Origin: Saprospiraceae bacterium
Lineage (GTDB): Bacteria; Bacteroidota; Bacteroidia; Chitinophagales; Saprospiraceae
Assembly (NCBI GenBank): GCA_024103195.1
Contig: JAGFIW010000095.1
Coordinates: forward strand, 1 to 39,832
Direction: 5' to 3'
Length of the DNA stretch: 39,832 nt
This document shows positions 10,001 to 18,899 of this stretch, piece after piece; positions within the stretch are counted from its first letter, which is position 1, and each line of letters starts with the position of its first letter. Below the pieces are notes generated by a model. That model was not told the origin of the DNA and did not search any database. It worked only from the letters and a program-made list of their open reading frames with translations. The position numbers and the translations under genes were made by a program.

Positions 10001-10374
10001 TGGTTGTTGTTTTCGCCGGTGCCCACCCAAACGATATTGGGATTGGAAGGAGCGAGCGTCACACAACCGATGGAATAGGAGCCCTGGCCGTCGAAAAGGG
10101 GTTCAAACGTGGTGCCGGCATTCACCGTTTTCCACACCCCTCCGGAAGCGGCTGCGACATACCAGGTAGCCCGGCTGGCGGGATGAACGGCAATATCGGC
10201 TATGCGTCCCGAAGTGACGGCAGGGCCCACGCTGCGCCACCGGAGGTGGATGTCCAGGGAGTCCATCCGGTGTTTGGGGGCGGGCTTTTCGTTGCGGGAA
10301 GGGGAAGGAGCCGTCTGGGCAAAACCGGAGCAGAGGGTGACCGACAACAGGAAGGGCAGTAGGGCAAGACGCAT
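7066..10374 (-). CDS. Secreted sortilin/VPS10-like Asp-box beta-propeller protein
   Basis: A 1102-aa exported protein, starting at the Met that opens a clear signal peptide (MRLALLPFLLSVTLCSGFAQ); an upstream frame extension of 30 residues has no export signal. Residues about 45-760 hold at least ten Asp-box (BNR) motifs of the form S.DGG.TW (KSLDGGKSW, KTTDGGKTW, KSTDGGATW, RSTDRGASW, SRDGGKTW, RSEDRGQSW, TEDGGRTW and others), as in the large sortilin N-terminal/photosystem-stability-like propellers common in Bacteroidota. The last 350 residues form a separate C-terminal domain with beta-rich (FTIRHANGDIVRQI) and helical parts. No catalytic residues of sialidases or hydrolases are recognisable. 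No T9SS sorting domain is present, so periplasmic location is likely. The function of the family is unknown; extracellular matrix, ligand or polymer binding is inference. Confidence 0.88.
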   Translation of the reverse strand: MRLALLPFLLSVTLCSGFAQTAPSPSRNEKPAPKHRMDSLDIHLRWRSVGPAVTSGRIADIAVHPASRATWYVAAASGGVWKTVNAGTTFEPLFDGQGSYSIGCVTLAPSNPNIVWVGTGENNNQRSVGYGDGVYKSLDGGKSWDHMGLKASEHIGRIIVHPTNPDIVYVAAIGPLWSAGGDRGVFKTTDGGKTWTQVLQKDGKSLLDEHTGVTDLVMDPRNPDVLYAAAFQRRRHVFTYVGGGPGSTLYKSTDGGATWTQSAKGFPEGDLGRIGLAISPADPEIMYAIVEATADKGGFFRSTDRGASWHKQSGHVTSGNYYCEILAHPVEPHTVISMDVFNQISRDGGKTWQRLGEEFKHVDNHAHWIDPRDPQYHLSGCDGGLYESFDAGKTWLFKANLPVTQFYKVEVDNSLPFYHIHGGTQDNYSLGGPSRSRYVHGISNDQWYVTSLGDGFESQIDPDNPDIVYAQAQHGVLVRYDRSSGEMTSIQPQPGEGETAYRWNWDSPLAVSRHKGTRLYFCANKVFRSEDRGQSWSVISGDLTRQIDRNTLPVMGRIQSIDAIAKNASTSEYGNIVAFSESPLNPDLLYAGTDDGLIQVTEDGGRTWRKIASFPGVPDTTYVNMLIASQHDENTVYAAFNNHKRGDFKPYLLRSRDKGRTWQTVQANLPERGSVYSIAEDHEDPDLLFAGTEFSFFFTIDGGSHWKKLSGGLPTIAVRDIAIQRRENDIVLGTFGRGFFVLDDYTPLRHLKKETTDLAATLLPVKPGLLFLPSSPLGFATGKGFQGHAFYTAPNPPVGVSFPYYLREKPKTRKEKRQDWEKQQIKDGTPIRYPTYEELEAETREEAPWLLFTIRHANGDIVRQIKTEPKAGLQRFHWDARYPSPGPVTLTPVEKAPWASPDGGGLALPGAYTVSLAISENGTLRDLAGPQPFELRVLSGTTLPAPDRQALDAYIRQAAAIERVYASAVRVIGETEQTLRHIRVAIYATGTPAASLVADVARLEAEIRQIRKAFFGDDVASRIDQPAEPPLASRIYGMSYDIWNSSSAPTATQQEQMRITTLLMDRHIPALRRLVETDLKSLNDKLEASGAPYTPGRLPEWR

Positions 10375-10852
10375 GAAGGGAAGCTTTTGCGGGCTAAGGT
10401 AAAACCGGGGATCGGAACCTTTTGCCCGCCACACGGGATTGGAGGGGGTAGTCGACCAACGCACGGGATTTATCGGTCAACAACCCGGATTACCGGACAG
10501 GGCTTCACCTTTCCGGAATCCTCTGGCGGGGGTATCTCCGGCCGGGCTATCCCGCCTCCTGGATGCCCCGGGCTACCGGGATCTAAGGGCCTTTGAAAAA
10601 ATGCCGTAAAAAAAGGCGATATTGTGGTGTTGTTTCGGCTCCCGGAACAGGGGAGTCCGGGTTGACGGGTCAAAACGGATTTCCTCCGGGCCGCATGTAT
10701 CCGGTTGCCATCAAGGACATGCCGGCATGCCCGGGGTCAAGGGCCTTCCGGCGGGATTTGGAGGTGGCTGGATCCTTTTGCCTACGCTGACGGTATGAGG
10801 TGTCTTGTGCCGCAACCGGGCAGTGATTTCTGGTCCACCCATCGCCATTGCC
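10375..10852. other. Divergent intergenic region between two large envelope genes
   Basis: About 480 bp with no credible gene. It must hold promoters for the propeller gene (leftward) and the HYR-repeat gene (rightward). On the minus strand TTTTACCTTAGCCCGC just before the propeller start is a weak TAnnTTTG-like box. The short reading frames inside have no family likeness and look random. No hairpin terminator or RNA gene was recognised. Confidence 0.5.
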
Positions 10853-13800
10853 ATGAGAAAAGATCATGTCCATCTATCCTCCGGGACCGGATCCCGTTAT
10901 TGGGCTTTGCTGTTTTGTTTGTTGGGACTCCCACTGATCCTGGAGGCGCAAAAGGCGGCATCGGGTGTCGTTTTGCGGGGGGCCGGGACCGGCCGCACTA
11001 CCGGTCACATCATCACTTTGTTTGTCACCAACCCGACGGCGCAACCTGTCCGGCTCGAGATCGGTCCCTGTTTTGTGCCCTCACGAGGGCGCGGCCAGGC
11101 GTATGTGGTGTCCGATGCCTACACGCTGGACATACCTCCGCTGGGGACCCTGCGACAGCCTTTACACGGGTATTGCGCCAATGTGGATCGTCCTCCCGTC
11201 CATGCCGGGGAGGCTACCGCACCTGTGGAAAGCTGGGTGAGCTGGCAGGAGGGCGCGCCCATCCCGGAAGCCGGCACGGTATTAACAGCGCCATTCCAGC
11301 CCCGGGCGGTACCCACGCCGGAAGACGGCCTCACCTGGCCAGGCACCCGTATGCCTTTTCCCTATACGCTCGACATCAACCGGCATCCGGTGGCAGCTGC
11401 CCGTTTTTTACTGCATTACATCCGGGTGATCACCGAGGCGGTGGATGGTTTGCATCAACAGGGACGGCTTCCCCGATGGCCGGCAGAAAGAGAGGCGATC
11501 ATCCAGCAGACCTTCTGGCATATAGTGTCCCAACTGGAGGGCCGCCGTCATGACCTGGATTTCTTCCGGCAAGGATATGTGGAGCAGTGGAGAGAAGTGC
11601 GCAATGAAACGGACACCCCGGCTCCCGATGCCGTCCTCGGCGAGGCGGAGGATTTTTGGTCCGCCATCACGCTTGTGGGCGCCGAAGCCAAGGTATTGCC
11701 TGTCCTTCCTGTACCGTTGCCCGGAGAGACACCTCCCGGTCCCGGAGGTACGCCGTTGAATATGCGGGCTGGCGCCGAGGGCATTTTGGCGACGGCCGGT
11801 CCCGGTTCGGAAGCGACCGGCGAGCAACTTTCGCCGTTGATTCACTTTTTGCATCCCCGCCGGGAGGAGCCGGCCTGGGCCGGTTTATGGTCAGGGACGC
11901 AGGATCATTGGCGGAGCTGGTTTGAAACGCAGCTGGCGACGGTCAATACCGACGCTTCCGGGGCTTTGGAGATCCTGTTGGGATTGAGCGGCATCCTGGA
12001 GTCGGACGGCCGCATCGGTTTGCCGGTGGCCGATGTCAACCGGCTTGTTGCCGATGTCAGCCGGCGCCTGGATGAACATGTGCGATCCCGGGTGCGCGCT
12101 CTGCGGACTGATGACCCTGCCTTTATCGAAAAATGGCGACGCCTGCATGCCTGGCAGGATGCCGACTGGTATGCCGGCTGCTGTCAGGCAACCCGTTCCC
12201 TCGGGGATCTGCCCACTGATATCGGCGGCGACCTGACACCGCGCCGTGGCGGCCAGACCGTGCCCTTGACCGGTCCCGGATGGAAAATTCCCGCCGTGCC
12301 CTTTGTCCCGGCGACCAAACGGTTTCCCTGGTGGATCCCGGCAGTGGGTGTTCCTGTAGCGGGTACCGCCACGTGGCTGTTGCTCCGGGAAGGTGACGAC
12401 GGACCGGGTACTCCGGATCTTCCTGTGGCGGTGACGGATGATGTCACCCTGACCTGCCCCGGTGAGATTGTCGTGAGCGTTTTGATCAACGACACGGGGG
12501 CAGGGATCCGGCTTGTGTACGTCCATGCGCCGACGGGGGTCGGTGTGCAGGCGATCCCAACCGGGGAAGTCCTGGTCACGGCGGCCGGCGCCGGCACTTT
12601 CATGGCCACCTACATCATTCGGGATTCATTGGGCCGTCAGGCTCAGGGGGATATCCGGATCACGGTCCTCGATCTGGAGGCTCCCCTTGTCATCTGCCCC
12701 CCCGATGCAGAAGTGCCCCAGGGATCGGCCCATGACCCTTCAGTGACCGGAACGCCTCAGGTCGAGGACATGTGTGTCCCTGCCTCCCAGTTGACCACGG
12801 CCCATTCGGACACCCAGGAAGGAGGCTCCTGTGCGCCTGTCGTCCGTATATGGACCGTGTCCGACCCTTCGGGCAACAGCGCCAGTTGCGCCCAAACCAT
12901 TGTCCTGACGGACGAGATGCCACCGGGGATCCAGTGCCCGGGCGAGGTGATTCTACCTGCGGGAGAGACGCCGGATCCCGGGCAAACAGGCATGCCGGCC
13001 ACCTCGGACAATTGCACCCCGGAATCGTCCATCCAGGTCACCTACACAGACGTGTCCGAAGGAGCGGGATGCGAGGCGGTGATCAGCCGTACCTGGATGG
13101 CTGTCGATCAGATCGGCAACAGCTCGACCTGCCTGCAGACCATACGTTTTGTGGACGAGACACCGCCGGAGATCAGTTGTCCGCCCGGTCTCGACGCCGA
13201 ATGTGCCACGTATGGAAATACCGGCCTCACGGGTGTGGCCACGGCAACGGACAATTGCACGGCGGGGGTGCCGGTGACCCATGCCGATGTCCCGGTCCTG
13301 TTCAGCGGATGTGAAGGACAGGTGGTGCGCACCTGGGCGGCGGTGGACGAGGCCGGACTGACTGCCACCTGTATCCAGGTTCTCCAGGTCAGCGACGCCA
13401 TACCGCCGGTGTTTACGTCCTGTCCGGCGTCGGTCACGGTGGCCTACGGGGACGAAAACAACCTGGACGTCACGGGGAGCGCCCAGGCCGTTGACCAATG
13501 CCAGCCCGATTCGATGGCCGGCATTTCCCATAAGGACGATCTCGGCAACTGGAGTGATTGCGGGGGCGTGATCGTGCGGCAATGGACGGCCACCGACCCT
13601 TGCGGAAACAGCAACACCGGCTGTATCCAGATGGTCACGGCGTTCAGTGAAAAGCCGCCGACCATCCAATGTCCTGCCGATACCGTGACCGAATGCGGTG
13701 AACAGGCGGACATCGGCGTAACGGGTGCTGCCCAGGCTGCCGACGCCTGTGGAGATTCCCTCACGGCGACCTGGTCGGACCAGCCCTGGACATTTGACGG

Positions 13801-15484
13801 ATGCACCGGCACGATCGAGCGGATCTGGACAGCGACCGACGGTGGTGGCAAGACAGCCACCTGCGTACAACAAATCAAGGTCGAGGACACCACACCGCCC
13901 GTCTTTGAGGTGTGCCCGCCGGCCGTGACGGTAGAATGCGGCCAGCATCAGGACCCGGAATTTACGGGGATTCCCGAAGTGACGGATGCCTGCCAGGACA
14001 TGGCCACTTTCAGTTTCAAGGATGACCCGGAAGTGGTGGTGGATTGTGAAGTGGTGGTCACCCGCACTTTCACGGCCCAGGATCCATGCGGACATACCGC
14101 TGTCTGTCAACAGCAGATCCTGGTCAGGGATCAAACGCCACCAGTTATCATGTGCCCAGACCAGGTGACCGTACAGTGCGGGCAGCAAAACAACCTGAAC
14201 GTCACAGGCGAGGCCATGGCCACCGACGGTTGCCATCCGGTGGCCGACGTGGGCCATGTGGATGATTTCTCCGGATTTTCCGGCTGTGAGGGGATCATCA
14301 TCCGCACTTTTTTTGCCGTGGACGCCTGTGGCAATGTGTCCACCTGTATCCAGTCCATCCAGGTCGAAAATGTGCCTTGTCCCTTTGTGCCGGTTTTCGC
14401 GACCGCGGCCGATGTGTGCGGGCGCTGTACGGGCACTGTGGATGTGTTTGTCGCTGAGCCGGGCAATTACACTTATGCGTGGGAAAACGGGGCATCGGGA
14501 CCTTCGGTATCCGGGCTTTGTGCCGGCAGTATCATGGTCACGATCACGGATGAAGATATCGGCTGTTCGGACATTTATGTGGTGGACATTCCTGCGTCGT
14601 CGGAATTGCCGCTGGTCGTCCTCGACGTGGTACACCCTTCCGATTTTTCGGCCAGTGACGGGTCGGTGACGCTGCAGGTGAATTCCCCTGCCGCGATTTT
14701 GCCGTTCCATGTGTTTGTCAATGGTGTCATGATCGGATCGGCCATTGCCAATCCCTTCCAGATCGTCGGCATGCCCGTCGGGGAGTACACCATTCAGATC
14801 CGGGACGACAACGGAGAAGGGTGTTTTTCCAACGAAGTCTTTGTTCTGCTTTTCGTGTCGGGCAAACCTGCCCCACCCCAGGTCGGGATCCCCTTGATGG
14901 CCATACCGGATCCGCTGTTGCCGGATCTCCCGGCCGGACCGGAACATCCTGCACTGTCGGCCCAGACTTTTCCCTCTGCCGGGTGGCAGTCGGGAGGCGC
15001 CACGGTGTGGTGGCCTGTGAGCCGGCGCTGGCAATCACGTCTGGAAATGCATGCCTTCCGGGGGAGGGCCGATGGGGTTTCGGCAGCCGGCATACCGGTC
15101 GGCGTCTCGTTACAGGGTCATCGTCTGACGGGTGGGTGGCGATATACGTGGCCGGTGGCCGGAGGAATTGCGCTGTTTCAGGAGACGGGTCTGGGCCTCC
15201 AGGACTTGCGGGTGATCCATGGCGGAGGATCGGAGACCTTTCACCACGGGGTGGCCGATCTGTCCGGAGGGTTGCAATGGCGATGGTCGGACCATGTGCG
15301 TCTGGAAGCGACGGGGCGATGGTCCTTGCTGATCGGGCCTGGAGGCGGGTTCCGGGGTTTGCGGGCCAGCGCGGGACTGATCTGTATCCTGCCCGACGAG
15401 CTCCGGCCCTCGATGCGGGGGGCGGGCAAGGGGAACATACGGCTGGCTCCGGTGATTCCGGGTGCCGGCGCGCCGGGTTTTTGA
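10853..15484 (+). CDS. Giant HYR-repeat surface protein with internal hydrophobic segment and C-terminal beta-barrel-like region
   Basis: A 1543-aa exported protein; the chosen Met opens a signal peptide (WALLFCLLGLPLILEAQ). The N-terminal 490 residues are not recognised. A hydrophobic stretch (WWIPAVGVPVAGTATWLLL, near residue 491) could span a membrane. A cadherin-like module (about 523-605) follows, then seven HYR-like repeats of about 80 residues (about 608-1174). Each has the pattern PP.I.CP ... TG.A.A.D.C ... C...I.RTW.A.D..GN...C.Q.I.V.D, with four conserved Cys that may form disulfides. Two SprB-like segments come next (ADVCGRCTGTVDVFVAEPG). The last 170 residues alternate polar and aromatic strands (GGWRYTWPV, GGLQWRWSDHVRLEATGRW) and resemble a small outer-membrane beta-barrel. 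There is no T9SS sorting domain, so anchoring by the barrel is plausible. Adhesion or gliding-related surface display is inference. Confidence 0.85.
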   Translation: MRKDHVHLSSGTGSRYWALLFCLLGLPLILEAQKAASGVVLRGAGTGRTTGHIITLFVTNPTAQPVRLEIGPCFVPSRGRGQAYVVSDAYTLDIPPLGTLRQPLHGYCANVDRPPVHAGEATAPVESWVSWQEGAPIPEAGTVLTAPFQPRAVPTPEDGLTWPGTRMPFPYTLDINRHPVAAARFLLHYIRVITEAVDGLHQQGRLPRWPAEREAIIQQTFWHIVSQLEGRRHDLDFFRQGYVEQWREVRNETDTPAPDAVLGEAEDFWSAITLVGAEAKVLPVLPVPLPGETPPGPGGTPLNMRAGAEGILATAGPGSEATGEQLSPLIHFLHPRREEPAWAGLWSGTQDHWRSWFETQLATVNTDASGALEILLGLSGILESDGRIGLPVADVNRLVADVSRRLDEHVRSRVRALRTDDPAFIEKWRRLHAWQDADWYAGCCQATRSLGDLPTDIGGDLTPRRGGQTVPLTGPGWKIPAVPFVPATKRFPWWIPAVGVPVAGTATWLLLREGDDGPGTPDLPVAVTDDVTLTCPGEIVVSVLINDTGAGIRLVYVHAPTGVGVQAIPTGEVLVTAAGAGTFMATYIIRDSLGRQAQGDIRITVLDLEAPLVICPPDAEVPQGSAHDPSVTGTPQVEDMCVPASQLTTAHSDTQEGGSCAPVVRIWTVSDPSGNSASCAQTIVLTDEMPPGIQCPGEVILPAGETPDPGQTGMPATSDNCTPESSIQVTYTDVSEGAGCEAVISRTWMAVDQIGNSSTCLQTIRFVDETPPEISCPPGLDAECATYGNTGLTGVATATDNCTAGVPVTHADVPVLFSGCEGQVVRTWAAVDEAGLTATCIQVLQVSDAIPPVFTSCPASVTVAYGDENNLDVTGSAQAVDQCQPDSMAGISHKDDLGNWSDCGGVIVRQWTATDPCGNSNTGCIQMVTAFSEKPPTIQCPADTVTECGEQADIGVTGAAQAADACGDSLTATWSDQPWTFDGCTGTIERIWTATDGGGKTATCVQQIKVEDTTPPVFEVCPPAVTVECGQHQDPEFTGIPEVTDACQDMATFSFKDDPEVVVDCEVVVTRTFTAQDPCGHTAVCQQQILVRDQTPPVIMCPDQVTVQCGQQNNLNVTGEAMATDGCHPVADVGHVDDFSGFSGCEGIIIRTFFAVDACGNVSTCIQSIQVENVPCPFVPVFATAADVCGRCTGTVDVFVAEPGNYTYAWENGASGPSVSGLCAGSIMVTITDEDIGCSDIYVVDIPASSELPLVVLDVVHPSDFSASDGSVTLQVNSPAAILPFHVFVNGVMIGSAIANPFQIVGMPVGEYTIQIRDDNGEGCFSNEVFVLLFVSGKPAPPQVGIPLMAIPDPLLPDLPAGPEHPALSAQTFPSAGWQSGGATVWWPVSRRWQSRLEMHAFRGRADGVSAAGIPVGVSLQGHRLTGGWRYTWPVAGGIALFQETGLGLQDLRVIHGGGSETFHHGVADLSGGLQWRWSDHVRLEATGRWSLLIGPGGGFRGLRASAGLICILPDELRPSMRGAGKGNIRLAPVIPGAGAPGF

Positions 15485-15685
15485 ATGCCGGAGGTCAAGT
15501 GGAAGCCGGATTCCCAACGGCCTGTCGTCGTCCTTTGTCACGGGAGGGAGAAGGGCCTGGAATGCCCTTTTCCGTGAGGGTATGAAGGGGCGGGACGTGT
15601 CGACTTTGCCCGTGATTTGCAACCTTTGTCCGTCCTTCCGGTTCCTTTAGCGTACCTCTCCGGAAACGCAAGACCTTTTCTGCCG

Positions 15686-16447
15686 ATGAAAATCCTGATT
15701 GTCCTCGTCACCGCTTTTACTGTCGTTTTTCTTTCGGCGCCCGTCCGGGCCCAAAACCCGGATGCCACCTCCATCATCCGCAAGGTGGATGAGAAGATGC
15801 GGGGCACGGTGTCCTCGTATGGCGAGATGAGCATGACCATCGTACGGCCGTCCTGGAGCCGGGAGGTGGCCATGAAAGCGTGGACCAAGGGCAACGAGCT
15901 GTCGCTGATCCTGATCACGACGCCGGCCCGCGACAAGGGCACTGTTTTTCTCAAGCGGCATCAGGAGATGTGGAACTGGCGGCCCACCATCGACCGGACC
16001 ATCAAAATGCCGCCTTCCATGATGATGCAGTCGTGGATGGGGTCCGATTTTACCAATGACGACCTGGTGCGCGAGAGTTCGATCGTGAACGATTACACCC
16101 ACAAGTTGCTGGGCAGTGCACGGCTGGACGAATACGATTGCTGGAAGATCGAGATGACGCCCAAGCCCGAGGCGCCGGTCGTTTGGGGCCGGATTGTGAC
16201 CTGGATCGAGAAAAAGGATTACCTGCAACTGAGAGCGGAGTTTTACGACGAGGAAGGAGAGCTGATCAACATCATGACAGCAGCGGACATCCGCAAGCTG
16301 GGCGGTAAGGTATTGCCGGCCGAGCTGACCATGACGCCGGCCGACAAGCCGGGTCACAAAACCGTGATCCACTATCGGGATCTGGTCTTCGACAAACCGA
16401 TCGAGGACCGTTTCTTTTCCGAACAAAACATGCGGCGGGTGCAATGA
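15686..16447 (+). CDS. LolA-like outer-membrane lipoprotein-sorting family protein
   Basis: A 253-aa exported protein with signal peptide MKILIVLVTAFTVVFLSAPVRAQ; the start was chosen for this signal, the longer frame adding 23 non-signal residues. The mature part (IIRKVDEKMRGTVSSYGEMS, then KGNELSLILITTPARDKGTV and MWNWRPTIDRTIKMPPSMM) matches the LolA-like family annotated as outer membrane lipoprotein-sorting protein (Pfam LolA_like type), a periplasmic hydrophobic half-barrel. Its stop overlaps the start of the first permease gene (ATGA), which indicates translational coupling with the ABC transporter. It probably receives a lipid or lipoprotein cargo from that transporter; the cargo is unknown. 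Complete, no odd features. Confidence 0.88.
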   Translation: MKILIVLVTAFTVVFLSAPVRAQNPDATSIIRKVDEKMRGTVSSYGEMSMTIVRPSWSREVAMKAWTKGNELSLILITTPARDKGTVFLKRHQEMWNWRPTIDRTIKMPPSMMMQSWMGSDFTNDDLVRESSIVNDYTHKLLGSARLDEYDCWKIEMTPKPEAPVVWGRIVTWIEKKDYLQLRAEFYDEEGELINIMTAADIRKLGGKVLPAELTMTPADKPGHKTVIHYRDLVFDKPIEDRFFSEQNMRRVQ

Positions 16448-17667
16448 ACCGCTCGCTGGTGCTCGCGTGGCGGAACATCTGGCGCAACAAGCGCCGGACG
16501 CTGATCTCCGCGGCATCGGTAGCGTTTGCCGTCCTTTTCTCCGTGTCGGTCAGCTCCCTGCAGAAAGGCGGGTGGGACCGGATGCTCGACAATGTGGTCC
16601 GTTTTTATTTCGGTTATGCCCAGGTCCATGCGGCCGGCTACAGCGAGGAGCAGACCATTGACCGGTCCATGGCGATGGATGCCGACCGGATGCGGGAATG
16701 GGAGGGGGCATTGGGCGGGCGGCAGGTGGTGCCTCGTCTGGAGTCCTTTGCGCTGGCCTCCACAGGTCCGGCTACTGTCGGGGTGTTGCTCAGCGGGATA
16801 GACCCGGAGCGCGAAGACGCTTTTACCGGTCTGGCGGCCCGGGTGGTGAAGGGCGCTTATCTGCAGCCTGATGAGCAGGGACTTCTGGTATCGGCCGGTA
16901 TCGCTACCGATCTGGGGGTAGGGGTCGGCGACACGGTCATCCTGCTCAGCCAGGGCTACCAGAGCGCCACGGCCGACGGCAAATATGCCGTGACGGGTAT
17001 CGTGTCTTTTGGTTCGCCCGATCTCAACAAGCTGATGGTTTTTCTGCCGCTGGCCGAGGCGCAGTATTTCTTTGGCGCCGAGGGCAGGGCCACTTCCTTT
17101 GTCCTCGATCTGGAGGGGCAGGATGAGGTGCCGGGTGCGCTGGCCGCCATGCGCGGGCTCCTGGACCCGGAGGTCCATGAGGTGCTCGGATGGGAGGAAC
17201 TCATCCCCGACCTGGTACAGGCGCGGGCGTTCGACGAGGCCGGGTCGGTCATCGTGCTGATCATCCTGTATCTCATCATTGCCTTCGGGTTGTTTGGGAC
17301 GGTGTTGATGATGACCAAGGAGCGGGAATACGAGTTTGGTGTCCTGATTGCCATCGGGATGCGGAGGGGTCAACTCACGGGCATCCTGTGGGCGGAGGTG
17401 CTTTTCCTCAGTCTGATGGGGGCTTTGGCGGGCATGGCGATGGCTTTGCCTGTGGTGGCCTGGTTTCAGGTGAATCCCATCGTGTTCACCGGGGAGATGG
17501 CGGATGTGTATGAAAAATTCGGTGTGGAGCCGGTCATGCCCACGGTGGTGGATGCCCGGATTTTTCTCGTGCAGGGAGCGACGATTTTCCTGCTGGCGGC
17601 GGCCATGGCCGTCTATCCGTGGCTCCGGATCCGTTCCCTTTCACCCGTAACCGCCATGCGGCATTGA
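16444..17667 (+). CDS. ABC transporter permease, FtsX/LolE type (first copy)
   Basis: A 407-aa inner-membrane permease of the MacB/LolCE type. The N-terminal motif LAWRNIWRNKRRT precedes transmembrane helix 1 (about 16-36). A large periplasmic MacB-type domain follows (about 40-265). Three C-terminal helices follow in the FtsX domain (SVIVLIILYLIIAFGLFGTV near 265, LFLSLMGALAGMAMALPVVA near 320, IFLLAAAMAVYPWL near 380), ending in LSPVTAMRH. This is the family's usual four-helix layout and length. It overlaps the LolA-like gene by 4 bp and is followed after 1 bp by a second permease. The pair probably forms a heterodimer energised by the downstream ATPase and works by mechanotransmission rather than by classical transport. 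Confidence 0.92.
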   Translation: MNRSLVLAWRNIWRNKRRTLISAASVAFAVLFSVSVSSLQKGGWDRMLDNVVRFYFGYAQVHAAGYSEEQTIDRSMAMDADRMREWEGALGGRQVVPRLESFALASTGPATVGVLLSGIDPEREDAFTGLAARVVKGAYLQPDEQGLLVSAGIATDLGVGVGDTVILLSQGYQSATADGKYAVTGIVSFGSPDLNKLMVFLPLAEAQYFFGAEGRATSFVLDLEGQDEVPGALAAMRGLLDPEVHEVLGWEELIPDLVQARAFDEAGSVIVLIILYLIIAFGLFGTVLMMTKEREYEFGVLIAIGMRRGQLTGILWAEVLFLSLMGALAGMAMALPVVAWFQVNPIVFTGEMADVYEKFGVEPVMPTVVDARIFLVQGATIFLLAAAMAVYPWLRIRSLSPVTAMRH

Positions 17668-17668
17668 C

Positions 17669-18895
17669 ATGGGCATGCTGATCCGTATCGCATGGCGCAA
17701 TATCTGGCGTCACAAGACCCGCAGTTTTGTGGTGTTGGGGGCCATCAGTCTGGGGATCTGGTCGCTGATCTTCCTGCTCAGTTTTTCGCGGGGGCTCATC
17801 TACAATCTGATCGACAACAGCATCCGAAGAGAGATCGGGCACGTGCAGGTCGAGCATGAAAACTACCGCCAAAAGCGGGAGATCGGATATCTGGTGGAGG
17901 AGAGCGCCCGGAAGGTCGCGCTAATGGCGGCGGATCCGGCCGTGGAGGCGGTGACCCGGCGGTTGCTGGTGTCCGGCATGGTGTCTTCGGCCCGTGGCGC
18001 GCGAGGTGTGCAGATCTGGGGGGTGGAGCCCGGAGAGGAGGGCCGGGTGAGTTTTATCCGGGAAAAGATCACGGAAGGTGATTTTCTGCCCGAGGGCCAT
18101 TCACCGCCCTTGCTGATCAGCGGGCGTCTGGCCTCGCGGCTGGGCATACAGATGAAATCCAAGGTAGTGCTGACCTTTCAGGACCTGGACGGTCATATCA
18201 CGGCCGGTGCTTTTCGCGTGGCCGGGTTGTTCGACAGCGGCACGACCCCGTTTGACGAGGGTACGGTGATGGTGCGAAGGGAGGATTTGCTGGTGCTGAC
18301 CGGTGGCGCCGAAAGGGATCCCGCCCATCAGTTGGTGGCGGTCGTGGTGCATCCCGACAGTGCGGCGGCGGTGCGCGACCGGCTCACGGCGGTCATGGCC
18401 GGAGACAAGGTGACCACCTACCGGGAGGTCGCCCCGGAAATCGCATTGTACGAATCCCAGATCGGGATGTCCAACATGATCATGATCACGATTTTCATGT
18501 TGGCGTTGATCTTCGGCATCATCAACACGATGCTGATGGCGGTGCTGGAGCGGGTGCGGGAATTGGGGATGTTGATGGCGATCGGGATGAACAGAAGGAA
18601 GGTGTTTTTGATGGTGGTGCTGGAGACGCTGTTTCTGGGGCTGACGGCCATGCCGGCGGGGTTGATCCTGGTGGAGGTCAGTCTGGCCTTTTTCGGACAG
18701 ACGGGTATTGACCTGCGCACTTTCTCCGAGGGCATGCGCGAGTACGGCATGTCGGAGGTGGTGTATCCCGATCCTGCCACGGATATTTATTTGCGGGTGT
18801 CGCTGTCGGTGGTGGCCACGGCTTTTCTCGGGGCGTTGTACCCGGCCTGGAAAGCGGTGCGGCTCAAGCCGGTGGATGCCCTGACCAAAATCTGA
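17669..18895 (+). CDS. ABC transporter permease, FtsX/LolC type (second copy)
   Basis: A 408-aa paralogue of the preceding permease with the same layout: IAWRNIWRHKTRSFVVLGAI at the N-terminus with helix 1, a periplasmic domain (about 45-265), and three C-terminal helices (MIMITIFMLALIFGIINTML near 270, VFLMVVLETLFLGLTAMPAG near 315, VVATAFLGALYPAW near 380), ending AVRLKPVDALTKI. The conserved cytoplasmic loop RVRELGMLMAIGMNRRK contacts the ATPase in this family. The 1-bp gap upstream and 4-bp gap downstream place it in one operon with the LolA-like gene, first permease and ATPase. A heterodimeric LolCE-like complex is the natural inference; the substrate cannot be read from the sequence. 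Confidence 0.92.
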   Translation: MGMLIRIAWRNIWRHKTRSFVVLGAISLGIWSLIFLLSFSRGLIYNLIDNSIRREIGHVQVEHENYRQKREIGYLVEESARKVALMAADPAVEAVTRRLLVSGMVSSARGARGVQIWGVEPGEEGRVSFIREKITEGDFLPEGHSPPLLISGRLASRLGIQMKSKVVLTFQDLDGHITAGAFRVAGLFDSGTTPFDEGTVMVRREDLLVLTGGAERDPAHQLVAVVVHPDSAAAVRDRLTAVMAGDKVTTYREVAPEIALYESQIGMSNMIMITIFMLALIFGIINTMLMAVLERVRELGMLMAIGMNRRKVFLMVVLETLFLGLTAMPAGLILVEVSLAFFGQTGIDLRTFSEGMREYGMSEVVYPDPATDIYLRVSLSVVATAFLGALYPAWKAVRLKPVDALTKI

Positions 18896-18899
18896 TGTT

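Noticed and set aside
12675..14373. CRISPR or tandem DNA repeats in the HYR gene
   Set aside because: The repeats are at protein level (about 80-residue HYR-like domains); the DNA of the copies is strongly diverged.
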